A DNA stretch of 5,293 bases from Bacteroidota bacterium (GTDB lineage Bacteria; Bacteroidota; Bacteroidia; Chitinophagales; Chitinophagaceae), in NCBI GenBank assembly GCA_030831005.1, contig JAURLW010000049.1, positions 1 through 5,293 of the forward strand, read 5' to 3'. The position numbers and the translations under genes are program-made. Shown here piece by piece: positions 1-5,293 of the stretch. Every line of letters begins with the position of its first letter. Within the stretch, counting starts at the first letter, position 1. Under the pieces are notes generated by a model. It did not search any database and was not told the origin of the DNA. It worked only from the letters and a program-made list of their open reading frames with translations.

Positions 1-62
1 GCTAATTGCTGAGCTGCTTGAATGAGCTCTTGCGCTTTGATGGTAAAATTGTTTAAATTCAT
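1..62 (-). CDS. clpB: ATP-dependent chaperone ClpB, N-terminal fragment (cut by left window edge)
   Basis: An ATG at 62-60 opens a minus-strand frame that runs off the left edge. The 20 complete codons read MNLNNFTIKAQELIQAAQQL, followed by an incomplete Ala codon (GC). This matches the opening of Bacteroidota ClpB proteins, which start M-N-x-N-N-F-T-I-K-x-Q-E and continue into the first helix of the Clp N-terminal repeat domain. ClpB is a cytoplasmic hexameric AAA+ disaggregase of about 860-870 residues that works with DnaK to rescue aggregated proteins. Only about 2% of it is visible, so neither ATPase module can be checked. No Shine-Dalgarno sequence precedes the ATG; the leader is A/T-rich, as is common in Bacteroidota. 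The gene follows a terminator, so it is probably transcribed from its own promoter in 63-146. The call rests on a short match, but that match is distinctive. Confidence 0.82.
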   Translation of the reverse strand, partial: MNLNNFTIKAQELIQAAQQL

Positions 63-146
63 AATTAATAGTTTTAATTGTTATGCTAACTCTATCAAAT
101 TAGAGACCAAATATTTTTTGTAGCTAATTTGACATACATAAAAACA
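63..146 (-). promoter_or_regulatory. clpB leader and probable promoter region with an inverted repeat
   Basis: This AT-rich stretch lies between the terminator of the upstream gene and the clpB ATG, so it should hold the clpB promoter. No full match to the Bacteroidota consensus (TTTG at -33, TAnnTTTG at -7) is visible. The closest -7-like string is AATATTTG at 115-108, which lacks the first T and has no well-spaced TTTG upstream. The region contains a perfect 9-bp inverted repeat (95-103 and 124-132), listed separately. I see no CIRCE element. The promoter assignment comes from context, not from a recognised motif. Confidence 0.35.
95..132. repeat. 9-bp inverted repeat upstream of clpB
   Basis: TCAAATTAG at 95-103 is the exact reverse complement of CTAATTTGA at 124-132, with a 20-bp spacer. 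The arm centres are 29 bp apart, close to three helical turns. The repeat starts 33 bp upstream of the clpB ATG. It could be a pair of operator half-sites or a stem in the 5' leader RNA. AT-rich DNA does produce such repeats by chance, so its function is unproven. Confidence 0.45.
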
Positions 147-170
147 AATACCTGCCATTAGGTATTAAAA
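137..170 (-). terminator. Probable rho-independent terminator of the FAD-dependent dehydrogenase gene
   Basis: On the minus strand, AATACCT (166-160) and AGGTATT (153-147) form a perfect 7-bp stem around the 6-nt loop AATGGC. It is followed directly by the T-rich run TGTTTTTATG. The hairpin lies about 65 nt past the stop codon at 231 and before the clpB leader. Only two stem pairs are G-C, so the hairpin is modest, but the T tract and position support it. A second 6-bp hairpin at 181-199 lies between it and the gene and lacks a good T tract. Confidence 0.6.
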
Positions 171-230
171 GGAATTAAACAACTGCTATTACTGCAGTTT
201 GCTATAAAAAAAGCTGAAAAATCGTCAAGC

Positions 231-1790
231 TTAGGAGGTAATTTTCAAAGCAATTTGATGCGCACAATTCATTCCATCTATTGCAGCACTTACAATACCG
301 CCAGCATATCCGGCCCCTTCAGCACAAGGATACAAGCCTTTTATTTGAATGTGCTCTAAGGTAGTTTTATCTCTTGGAATTCTTACTGGCGAACTAGTTC
401 GCGATTCTGTAGCCACCAAAACAGCTTCGTTGGTATAATAGCCTTTCATTTTTTTGCCAAAATCTTTTAATGCAATTTTCAATGCAGTGGCAATTTCTTT
501 GGGTAAAGTTTCTTGTAATGAACTACTTACAATACCGGGTAAGTAAGAACAAGTAGGTAAAGAATTAGATACTTGTTGATTAACAAAATCAATCATTCTT
601 TGAGCAGGCGCTTGGAGTAAGCCACCTCCCATTACAAAGGCTTTTTGTTCGATGGCTTGTTGGTAATACATACCTGCCAAGGGGCCCGTATACCCATATT
701 TTGCAAAGTCTTGTTCATCAACCGTAACTACCGTTCCCGAATTGGCATACGGATTATTCCTTTTAGAAGGCGACCATCCATTAACGACAACTTCTCCTGG
801 CGCTGTAGCAGCTGGAGCAATAATTCCACCAGGACACATACAAAACGAAAATGCGCCTTTACCACTGGCTTGTGTTACAAGTGAGTAACTTGCAGGAGGT
901 AACCATTCTGGCTTGATATCACATTTATATTGAACCGTATCTATTATCGATTGAGGATGTTCTATACGCACACCTAATGCAAAAGGTTTACTTTCAATAG
1001 CAATTCCTTTCTTATCAAGTAAAGTATATATATCTCGGGCAGAGTGACCCGTAGCTAAAATAAGATATGAACAAGGTATACGTTCTTCATTATTGAGTTC
1101 AATTTCTTTCAGCACATTTTCTTTGCAAAATATATCGGTCAATTTTGTTTCGAAACGCACTTCTGCGCCACAAGCAATCAACTGTTCTCTTATCGAAGAA
1201 ATTATTTTAGGCAATTTATTAGTGCCAATATGTGGGTGTGCATCAATTAATATTGAAGGATCGGCGCCAAAATAAACTAAGTATTGTAAAACGGTGCGTA
1301 CATCTCCCCGCTTAGTACTTCTGGTATATAGTTTTCCGTCGCTATAGGTACCTGCACCACCCTCTCCAAAGCAATAATTAGATTCAGCATTTACTTCACC
1401 TAATTTATTTATAGCAGCTAAATCTCTTCGTCGAGCTCGCACTTCCTTGCCGCGTTCAATGATGATTGGCTTAATACCCTTAGTAATAAGTTCGATAGCT
1501 GCAAACAAGCCTGCCGGACCAGCACCTACCACAATAGCAGAAGAGGCATCGTGTACATCTTTCCAAATGGGAAGAAAAGGAGCCGTTTCTTCGATAGCTT
1601 GATCCATGTATGCCTCAATTTGCAATGCCCATTTGATGAGCTTGCCACGAGCATCTAATGAACGGCGAAGCAATTTAAAGCCAGATAATTGTTGTGCACT
1701 TATTTGGAGATGATGGGCAATTGCCAAATGCAATGCCTCTTGATTGGAGCAAATCTCTTGAGATAGCGTTAGGTTGATGGTCTTTATCAT
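231..1790 (-). CDS. COG2509-type FAD-dependent dehydrogenase (NAD(P)/FAD-dependent oxidoreductase)
   Basis: This 519-residue protein belongs to the widespread but biochemically undefined family of cytoplasmic FAD-dependent dehydrogenases. Residues 1-80 form the N-terminal domain typical of the family, with the conserved S-x-D-A-R-G segment at 44-49. The Rossmann dinucleotide-binding motif GAGPAG is at 89-94, ending in an acidic residue after the second strand (IIIERG, about 109-114). Family hallmarks follow: YCFGEGGAGTYSDGKL at 139-154, an ATGH motif at 246-249, FSFCMCPGG at 314-322, and the C-terminal FAD-binding segment CAEGAGYAGGIVSAAIDG at 489-506. Both cysteines in FCMC are present. There is no signal peptide or membrane segment. 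The ATG at 1790 gives the usual N-terminus; no Shine-Dalgarno sequence precedes it, but a small hairpin does. Terminators lie on both sides, so it is probably monocistronic. The substrate is unknown, and nothing nearby suggests one. Length and motifs look intact. Confidence 0.88.
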   Translation of the reverse strand: MIKTINLTLSQEICSNQEALHLAIAHHLQISAQQLSGFKLLRRSLDARGKLIKWALQIEAYMDQAIEETAPFLPIWKDVHDASSAIVVGAGPAGLFAAIELITKGIKPIIIERGKEVRARRRDLAAINKLGEVNAESNYCFGEGGAGTYSDGKLYTRSTKRGDVRTVLQYLVYFGADPSILIDAHPHIGTNKLPKIISSIREQLIACGAEVRFETKLTDIFCKENVLKEIELNNEERIPCSYLILATGHSARDIYTLLDKKGIAIESKPFALGVRIEHPQSIIDTVQYKCDIKPEWLPPASYSLVTQASGKGAFSFCMCPGGIIAPAATAPGEVVVNGWSPSKRNNPYANSGTVVTVDEQDFAKYGYTGPLAGMYYQQAIEQKAFVMGGGLLQAPAQRMIDFVNQQVSNSLPTCSYLPGIVSSSLQETLPKEIATALKIALKDFGKKMKGYYTNEAVLVATESRTSSPVRIPRDKTTLEHIQIKGLYPCAEGAGYAGGIVSAAIDGMNCAHQIALKITS

Positions 1791-1833
1791 AAAAGGGCTA
1801 GGTTTTTATCCTAGAATATAATTAATGATATAG
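1791..1833 (-). promoter_or_regulatory. Short leader and possible promoter of the FAD-dependent dehydrogenase gene
   Basis: Only about 43 bp separate the dsbD terminator from the ATG at 1790, so a promoter for this gene must lie here or overlap the terminator. TATATTCT at 1820-1813 matches four of the six fixed bases of the Bacteroidota -7 element TAnnTTTG. A TTTG at 1846-1843, in the loop and first stem base of the terminator, lies 22 bp upstream and could act as the -33 element. CTAGG (1814-1810) and CCTAG (1802-1798) form a 5-bp stem with a 7-nt loop ending 7 nt before the start codon. All of these matches are weak; readthrough from dsbD is an alternative. Confidence 0.22.
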
Positions 1834-1857
1834 TAAAAGCTCCAAAAGGAGCTTTTA
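1834..1857 (-). terminator. Rho-independent terminator at the end of the DUF6427-purQ-dsbD operon
   Basis: TAAAAGCTCC (1834-1843) and GGAGCTTTTA (1848-1857) form a perfect 10-bp stem around a 4-nt loop. On the minus strand the hairpin begins 3 nt after the dsbD stop codon, and the 3' arm ends in a TTTT run. The T run lies inside the stem, so the element is near-symmetric and could in principle also terminate plus-strand transcription, although no plus-strand gene is present. This is the strongest hairpin in the window and marks the operon end. Confidence 0.82.
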
Positions 1858-1860
1858 AGT

Positions 1861-3957
1861 TTAAGGGTGTAGGTTCTTATATGCCGCTTTTACTGCATTT
1901 AAATGCTTAATAAATAAAGCAACATCAGGATTATAACTATAGCCTTCTTTCGCTAATAATTGTTCATTGCCATCAACAAAAAAGTAAATAGGCTGAGTAT
2001 TCGAATTGTATTTTGTTGCTTGTAAATCAGAATTGTATTGACCTAGTGTTTCCACTGTGGCTCCTAAAAATTGAGATTCGAACTGTGCTTCTTTAGGAAT
2101 TTCAACTTGCGTGGCATCGCAATAAAGAGACACAATAATAAAATCTTCTTTAAGCATTTTTAAAACCGCTTCATTACTCCATACCTGTGTTTCCATCTTA
2201 CGACAATTAACACACGTAATACCTGTAAAGTCTAACATTAAAGGTTTGTTCAACTTTTTAGATGCTGCTAATGCTTCTTGATAATCGAAATATGTATCTA
2301 ATCCAAATTTACGCACGGCTTCTGGCTCATACAATTTCATTTTATCTGCATACATGTGGGCTTCTTTCTTTTCTTCTGGAGCAGCTGAACCACCTGCATT
2401 TAATACAAAATCTTGTGTACCCATTGGTGGAACGAAAGCACCCATTCCATTTAATGGAGCACCCCACATACCCGGCAATAGATATAAGGCAAAGACTAAA
2501 GAGGCTATAGCAAACATGGTTCTCGTTACCGTTAGGTAGGGTAAATCCCAAGTGTTTTTAGGTAAATCACTATCGTGCGAAAAACGAATTTTACCTAATA
2601 AGTAAAGCGCCAACACAATAGCAATAACTACCCATATAGCTATAAAAATTTCTCTATCTAATAATCTCCAGCCCTTTTGTAAATCAGCATTAGACAAGAA
2701 TTTAAAAGCTAAGGCTAATTCAATAAAACCGAAAGTAACCTTTACAGCATTCAACCATCCACCTTGTTTATTTAAAGCATTTAATAACTGAGGGAATATT
2801 GCAAATAAGGTAAATGGTAAAGCAAGGCCAATACCGTAACCCATAAAACCAAATAATGGACCGATATGCGCACCTTTTGAAATCTCAGAAATTAATCCTC
2901 CTAAAAAAGGAGCAGTACATGAAAATGAAACAATAGCTAATGTTAGTGCCATAAAGAAAATACCACTAAAGCTATTCATATTGGCTTTACTATCAGTTAA
3001 AGTACTCCACTTAGAAGGCAAGCTTAATTCGAAAGCGCCTAAAAATGAGAAGGCGAAAATCATAAACAAACCAAAGAACACGAGATTAGTTCTCCAATCT
3101 GAAGAAAACTCATAGAGTATATTTTTATTATTTACTAAGGTTAATAAAAATCCTAATAAGGTAAATATTAAAACAATTGAAAAAGAATATTGAAGAGCTA
3201 CTTTAATGCCTGTTTTTTTATCCTTTGAACGTTTAAGGAAAAAACTTACGGTCATGGGCAACATAGCAAAAACACATGGTGTAATAATTGACAATAAACC
3301 CCCTAAAATACCCTCAATAATCAGCATAAGATTACTTCTTTGATCAGAAGGTATCGGTTTTGATTCTTCTTTGGTGCTGGTTATGGTTTGACTAGCTTGA
3401 GCAACATCCTTACTTGAAGGCGTATAACTAGCTTCAGATTTGACTGCAGTATTAGTATCTTGTGTAGTGTTAGTAGCTGCCAGTTGTTTTGCGTCTTTAA
3501 TTTCAAACGAACATTTTTTAGTTGCAGGAGGCAAACACATTTTATCATCACAAACTTGATACTTAAAAGTACCCAACAAAGTGGTATTGTTATTAACTTC
3601 TAACTCTGCGATATAATCAACTTTATTTTTAAAATAAGTCACCTTACCATCTACACCATCCATCAATTCTGTAATCGCGTTACCTTTTTCTTTGAAGGCA
3701 CCAAGCTTTATTACAGCATCATTCTTTTTAATTTTAAACGAAGGAACAATTTGAAATCCATCACCTCCTGGATTTAAAGACCATATATGCCATCCTTCTT
3801 TCAATTTCAAATGAAAAATCAGTTGATAATGGTTGTCCTTTACATGTTTAGTTTCAAAGGTCCAAGTACTTGGATCCGCAATCATATTTTGAGCAAAAAG
3901 GGTATTTGCAGAAAAAACAAAAGCGAGAACAATTAATATAGGCTTGATAAATTTCAT
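1861..3957 (-). CDS. dsbD: Protein-disulfide reductase DsbD family (transmembrane thiol:disulfide interchange protein)
   Basis: This 698-residue inner-membrane protein moves electrons from cytoplasmic thioredoxin to periplasmic thiol proteins. A signal peptide (about 1-22, ending LFA before QN) leads into an N-terminal nDsbD-like domain with the redox pair C136 and C141 (CDDKMC) followed by LPP. A Ser/Thr-rich linker spans about 155-205. The membrane domain (about 209-495, roughly eight helices) carries its redox pair at C228 (TPCVFAMLPM) and C347 (SFSCTAPFLGG). A loop of about 45 residues leads to a C-terminal thioredoxin-like domain with C582-V-N-C585. All six catalytic cysteines are present, so the protein should be functional. 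The N-terminal pair is C-x4-C, unlike the C-x5-C of E. coli DsbD; I believe this is usual for Bacteroidota. The ATG at 3957 follows the purQ stop by 6 nt (TTTTTT on the coding strand), with no Shine-Dalgarno sequence, which suggests cotranscription and possibly translational coupling. Likely clients are cytochrome c maturation and disulfide isomerase or thioredoxin-like proteins; this is inferred from the family. Confidence 0.93.
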   Translation of the reverse strand: MKFIKPILIVLAFVFSANTLFAQNMIADPSTWTFETKHVKDNHYQLIFHLKLKEGWHIWSLNPGGDGFQIVPSFKIKKNDAVIKLGAFKEKGNAITELMDGVDGKVTYFKNKVDYIAELEVNNNTTLLGTFKYQVCDDKMCLPPATKKCSFEIKDAKQLAATNTTQDTNTAVKSEASYTPSSKDVAQASQTITSTKEESKPIPSDQRSNLMLIIEGILGGLLSIITPCVFAMLPMTVSFFLKRSKDKKTGIKVALQYSFSIVLIFTLLGFLLTLVNNKNILYEFSSDWRTNLVFFGLFMIFAFSFLGAFELSLPSKWSTLTDSKANMNSFSGIFFMALTLAIVSFSCTAPFLGGLISEISKGAHIGPLFGFMGYGIGLALPFTLFAIFPQLLNALNKQGGWLNAVKVTFGFIELALAFKFLSNADLQKGWRLLDREIFIAIWVVIAIVLALYLLGKIRFSHDSDLPKNTWDLPYLTVTRTMFAIASLVFALYLLPGMWGAPLNGMGAFVPPMGTQDFVLNAGGSAAPEEKKEAHMYADKMKLYEPEAVRKFGLDTYFDYQEALAASKKLNKPLMLDFTGITCVNCRKMETQVWSNEAVLKMLKEDFIIVSLYCDATQVEIPKEAQFESQFLGATVETLGQYNSDLQATKYNSNTQPIYFFVDGNEQLLAKEGYSYNPDVALFIKHLNAVKAAYKNLHP

Positions 3958-3963
3958 AAAAAA

Positions 3964-4650
3964 TTAATTAGACAATGCTTGCAAAATAGCTCTACCGTCG
4001 ATATTATGGAGTGCATCACTGCAAGCTCGTTCTGGATGCGGCATCATGCCAAATACGTTTTTAGTAGCATTACAAATACCAGCAATATTATTAATCGCTC
4101 CATTTGGATTGCTTTCTGAAGTAACAGCACCATGCTCATCGCAATATCTGAAAATAACCTGCTTATTAGCCTCTAAAGAAGCAATAGTAGCTTCATCTGC
4201 AAAATATCTTCCCTCACCATGAGCTACCGGAATTTTCAATGTTTTTTGTGCTACTTGTTGAGCTATTCTATTATCACCACCTTCATTTTTGATGTAAACA
4301 TTTTTACATACAAATTTTTGGTGATCATTTTGCAATAAAACACCTGGTAATAAGCCTGATTCACATAAAATTTGGAATCCATTACATACCCCAAAAACCT
4401 TACCACCTCTATTAGCAAATGCTATGACTTGTTCCATCATAGGACTAAATCTAGCCAAGGCACCACATCTTAAATAATCGCCATAAGAAAAACCTCCTGG
4501 CAAAATAATGCAATCGTCCGTAGTAAACATACTAAGGTCAGAATCTTTATGCCACAACATGACAACTTCTTGTTGTAAATCGTCATTTAAAGCATGCAAC
4601 ATATCTCTATCGCAATTAGATCCGGGGAAAACAATAACTCCAAATTTCAT
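3964..4650 (-). CDS. purQ: Phosphoribosylformylglycinamidine synthase subunit PurQ (glutaminase subunit)
   Basis: PurQ is the class I glutamine amidotransferase subunit of FGAM synthase. It hydrolyses glutamine and passes ammonia to PurL, which converts FGAR to FGAM in de novo purine synthesis. From the ATG at 4650 the protein has 228 residues, close to the usual stand-alone PurQ length of about 227. It opens MKFGVIVFPGSNCDRD, the standard family start. The oxyanion segment PGGFSYGDYLR is at 51-61, the nucleophile C89 is in GVCNGFQIL, HGEGR is at 144-148, and the catalytic H205 and E207 are in MMPHPER. The set is complete. An in-frame TTG at 4665 would add five residues (read as MNHTN) that the family lacks, so I prefer the ATG. 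It is the stand-alone small subunit, so separate purL and purS genes are expected elsewhere. It sits 22 bp after the DUF6427 gene and 6 bp before dsbD, which suggests one operon. No Shine-Dalgarno sequence is seen. Confidence 0.96.
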   Translation of the reverse strand: MKFGVIVFPGSNCDRDMLHALNDDLQQEVVMLWHKDSDLSMFTTDDCIILPGGFSYGDYLRCGALARFSPMMEQVIAFANRGGKVFGVCNGFQILCESGLLPGVLLQNDHQKFVCKNVYIKNEGGDNRIAQQVAQKTLKIPVAHGEGRYFADEATIASLEANKQVIFRYCDEHGAVTSESNPNGAINNIAGICNATKNVFGMMPHPERACSDALHNIDGRAILQALSN

Positions 4651-4672
4651 ATTCGTATGATTCAAAAATTTA

Positions 4673-5293
4673 TTATAAAAAAAATCTAAATACTATAAGT
4701 GCTGTAAACACAAAATAAAAAGCAAAGGTAACAAATTGCTTTCGTTTCTCAGAAGTAAAAATGTTGGAAATTATCAAAGTGGAGGCTGGCACTACTAACA
4801 ACCAATTACCTGATTGATCTTGATGCATAAATAATGCCACAACTGAACTAAACACCAACATACCGAAAATAATGGCCCAACAGCGTCTAACGTAAATCGT
4901 CAGGAGGATTAATTGCGATTGCAAAAGATAAATTCCTGTAATTAATAAGACAACGAAGAAAACCAAATATATAAGGTTTGCAATTGGTAAATGAAGCTCA
5001 TTTAATTGTACCATTTGTAAAATTTTGATCAAGGTGTTCCAATTGGCAAAATCAAACAAATAAAGTAGTGTGGTAAAAAAGTAAATAGGGGTCAGAAAAC
5101 CAAGCAAAAGCACTATCCACTCTACTAAATAAATAGGACGAAGGAAGGCTATACACAAGTACATTAATATAAAAAACAAAAAGGCTGGCTGAATGATTAA
5201 GGCAATCAATGAAAACAAGAAACCGATATTAAACAAGTGTTTTCTTGGCGAATGGCTAGAACCAATACTGAAAATTAGATTCATTGCAGGTAA
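4673..5293 (-). CDS. DUF6427-like polytopic membrane protein, 5'-truncated by right window edge
   Basis: The frame stays open through the right edge: before the ATG at 5284 the codons are TTA CCT GCA (L-P-A), with no stop. That ATG is probably internal. Bacteroidota DUF6427 proteins are, as I recall, about 300 residues, and the visible 206 correspond to the C-terminal two-thirds. Family-like features are the cytoplasmic-looking SPRKHLFNIGF (12-22, counted from that ATG), a helix pair ending in AFLRPIYLVEWIVLLLGFLTP (46-66), further helices near 101-122 and 136-152, a short YVRRCW motif (131-136), WLLVVPASTLIISN (161-174), and a last helix near 184-203 after SEKRKQ. The protein is an integral inner-membrane protein of unknown function with no catalytic motif that I can see. 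It lies 22 bp upstream of the purQ ATG and is probably cotranscribed with it. The family name is from recall of sequence pattern, not a search; a generic membrane protein is the alternative. Confidence 0.68.
   Translation of the reverse strand, partial: LPAMNLIFSIGSSHSPRKHLFNIGFLFSLIALIIQPAFLFFILMYLCIAFLRPIYLVEWIVLLLGFLTPIYFFTTLLYLFDFANWNTLIKILQMVQLNELHLPIANLIYLVFFVVLLITGIYLLQSQLILLTIYVRRCWAIIFGMLVFSSVVALFMHQDQSGNWLLVVPASTLIISNIFTSEKRKQFVTFAFYFVFTALIVFRFFL

Noticed and set aside
80..90. GTTATGCTAAC as a CIRCE-like or repressor palindrome before clpB
   Set aside because: The arms are only 4 bp, and it does not match CIRCE (TTAGCACTC-N9-GAGTGCTAA).
125..134. TGTCAAATTA on the minus strand as a CtsR-type heptad
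   Set aside because: The second heptad is absent, and CtsR is a regulator of Firmicutes, not Bacteroidota.
181..199. Hairpin AACTGC/GCAGTT with a 7-nt loop as a second terminator
   Set aside because: The stem is only 6 bp and is followed on the minus strand by GTTTAATTCC, not a T tract. The hairpin at 147-166 is the better terminator.
63..230. A small RNA or short gene between the FAD-dependent dehydrogenase gene and clpB
   Set aside because: No open frame of useful length and no recognisable RNA fold is seen beyond the terminator hairpin and the inverted repeat.
645..884. 79-codon plus-strand open frame
   Set aside because: It lies inside the FAD-dependent dehydrogenase gene on the opposite strand, and its translation has no recognisable domain.
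1093..1275. 60-codon plus-strand open frame
   Set aside because: It is antisense to the FAD-dependent dehydrogenase gene, with no family resemblance or promoter context.
2262..2551. Overlapping open frames on both strands (2262-2510 plus, 2354-2539 plus, 2342-2551 minus)
   Set aside because: All lie inside dsbD, over its last membrane helix, the following loop and the start of the thioredoxin-like domain, which reads cleanly in the main frame.
1..5293. Mobile element, CRISPR array, toxin-antitoxin or defence system
   Set aside because: No transposase, integrase, direct-repeat array, small paired genes or nuclease is visible. All coding space is taken by housekeeping-type genes on one strand.

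Overview
The window is a stretch of bacterial chromosome that looks like ordinary core genome from a Bacteroidota organism. The DNA is AT-rich. None of the visible start codons has a Shine-Dalgarno sequence. The protein content also fits: a DUF6427-type membrane protein, a DsbD with a C-x4-C N-terminal pair, and a ClpB N-terminus of Bacteroidota type. Chitinophagia or a neighbouring class is plausible, but the sequence alone cannot settle this. Every gene lies on the minus strand, so transcription runs from the right edge to the left edge.

From right to left: (1) the 3' two-thirds of a DUF6427-like polytopic membrane protein gene, open at the right edge. (2) After 22 bp, purQ, the glutaminase subunit of FGAM synthase in purine biosynthesis; its likely ATG is at 4650 and not at an upstream in-frame TTG. 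(3) After 6 bp (all T on the coding strand), a full-length dsbD-type transmembrane thiol:disulfide reductase with all six redox cysteines. A strong hairpin terminator starts 3 nt after the dsbD stop, so these three genes probably form the end of one operon. (4) After about 70 bp, a monocistronic-looking gene for a COG2509-type FAD-dependent dehydrogenase, followed by a 168-bp gap with a weaker hairpin terminator. (5) The first 20 codons of clpB, cut by the left edge. The clpB leader carries a 9-bp inverted repeat.

The genes do not form one pathway. They are housekeeping functions: purine synthesis, delivery of reductant to the periplasm, an uncharacterised flavoenzyme and a protein disaggregase. 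I see no insertion sequence, CRISPR array, tRNA or rRNA, toxin-antitoxin pair, defence gene or phage gene, and no convincing undescribed system. The points most worth a second look are the inverted repeat upstream of clpB, the placement of the dsbD terminator, the dsbD-purQ linkage and two annotation corrections (the purQ start and the truncated DUF6427 gene).
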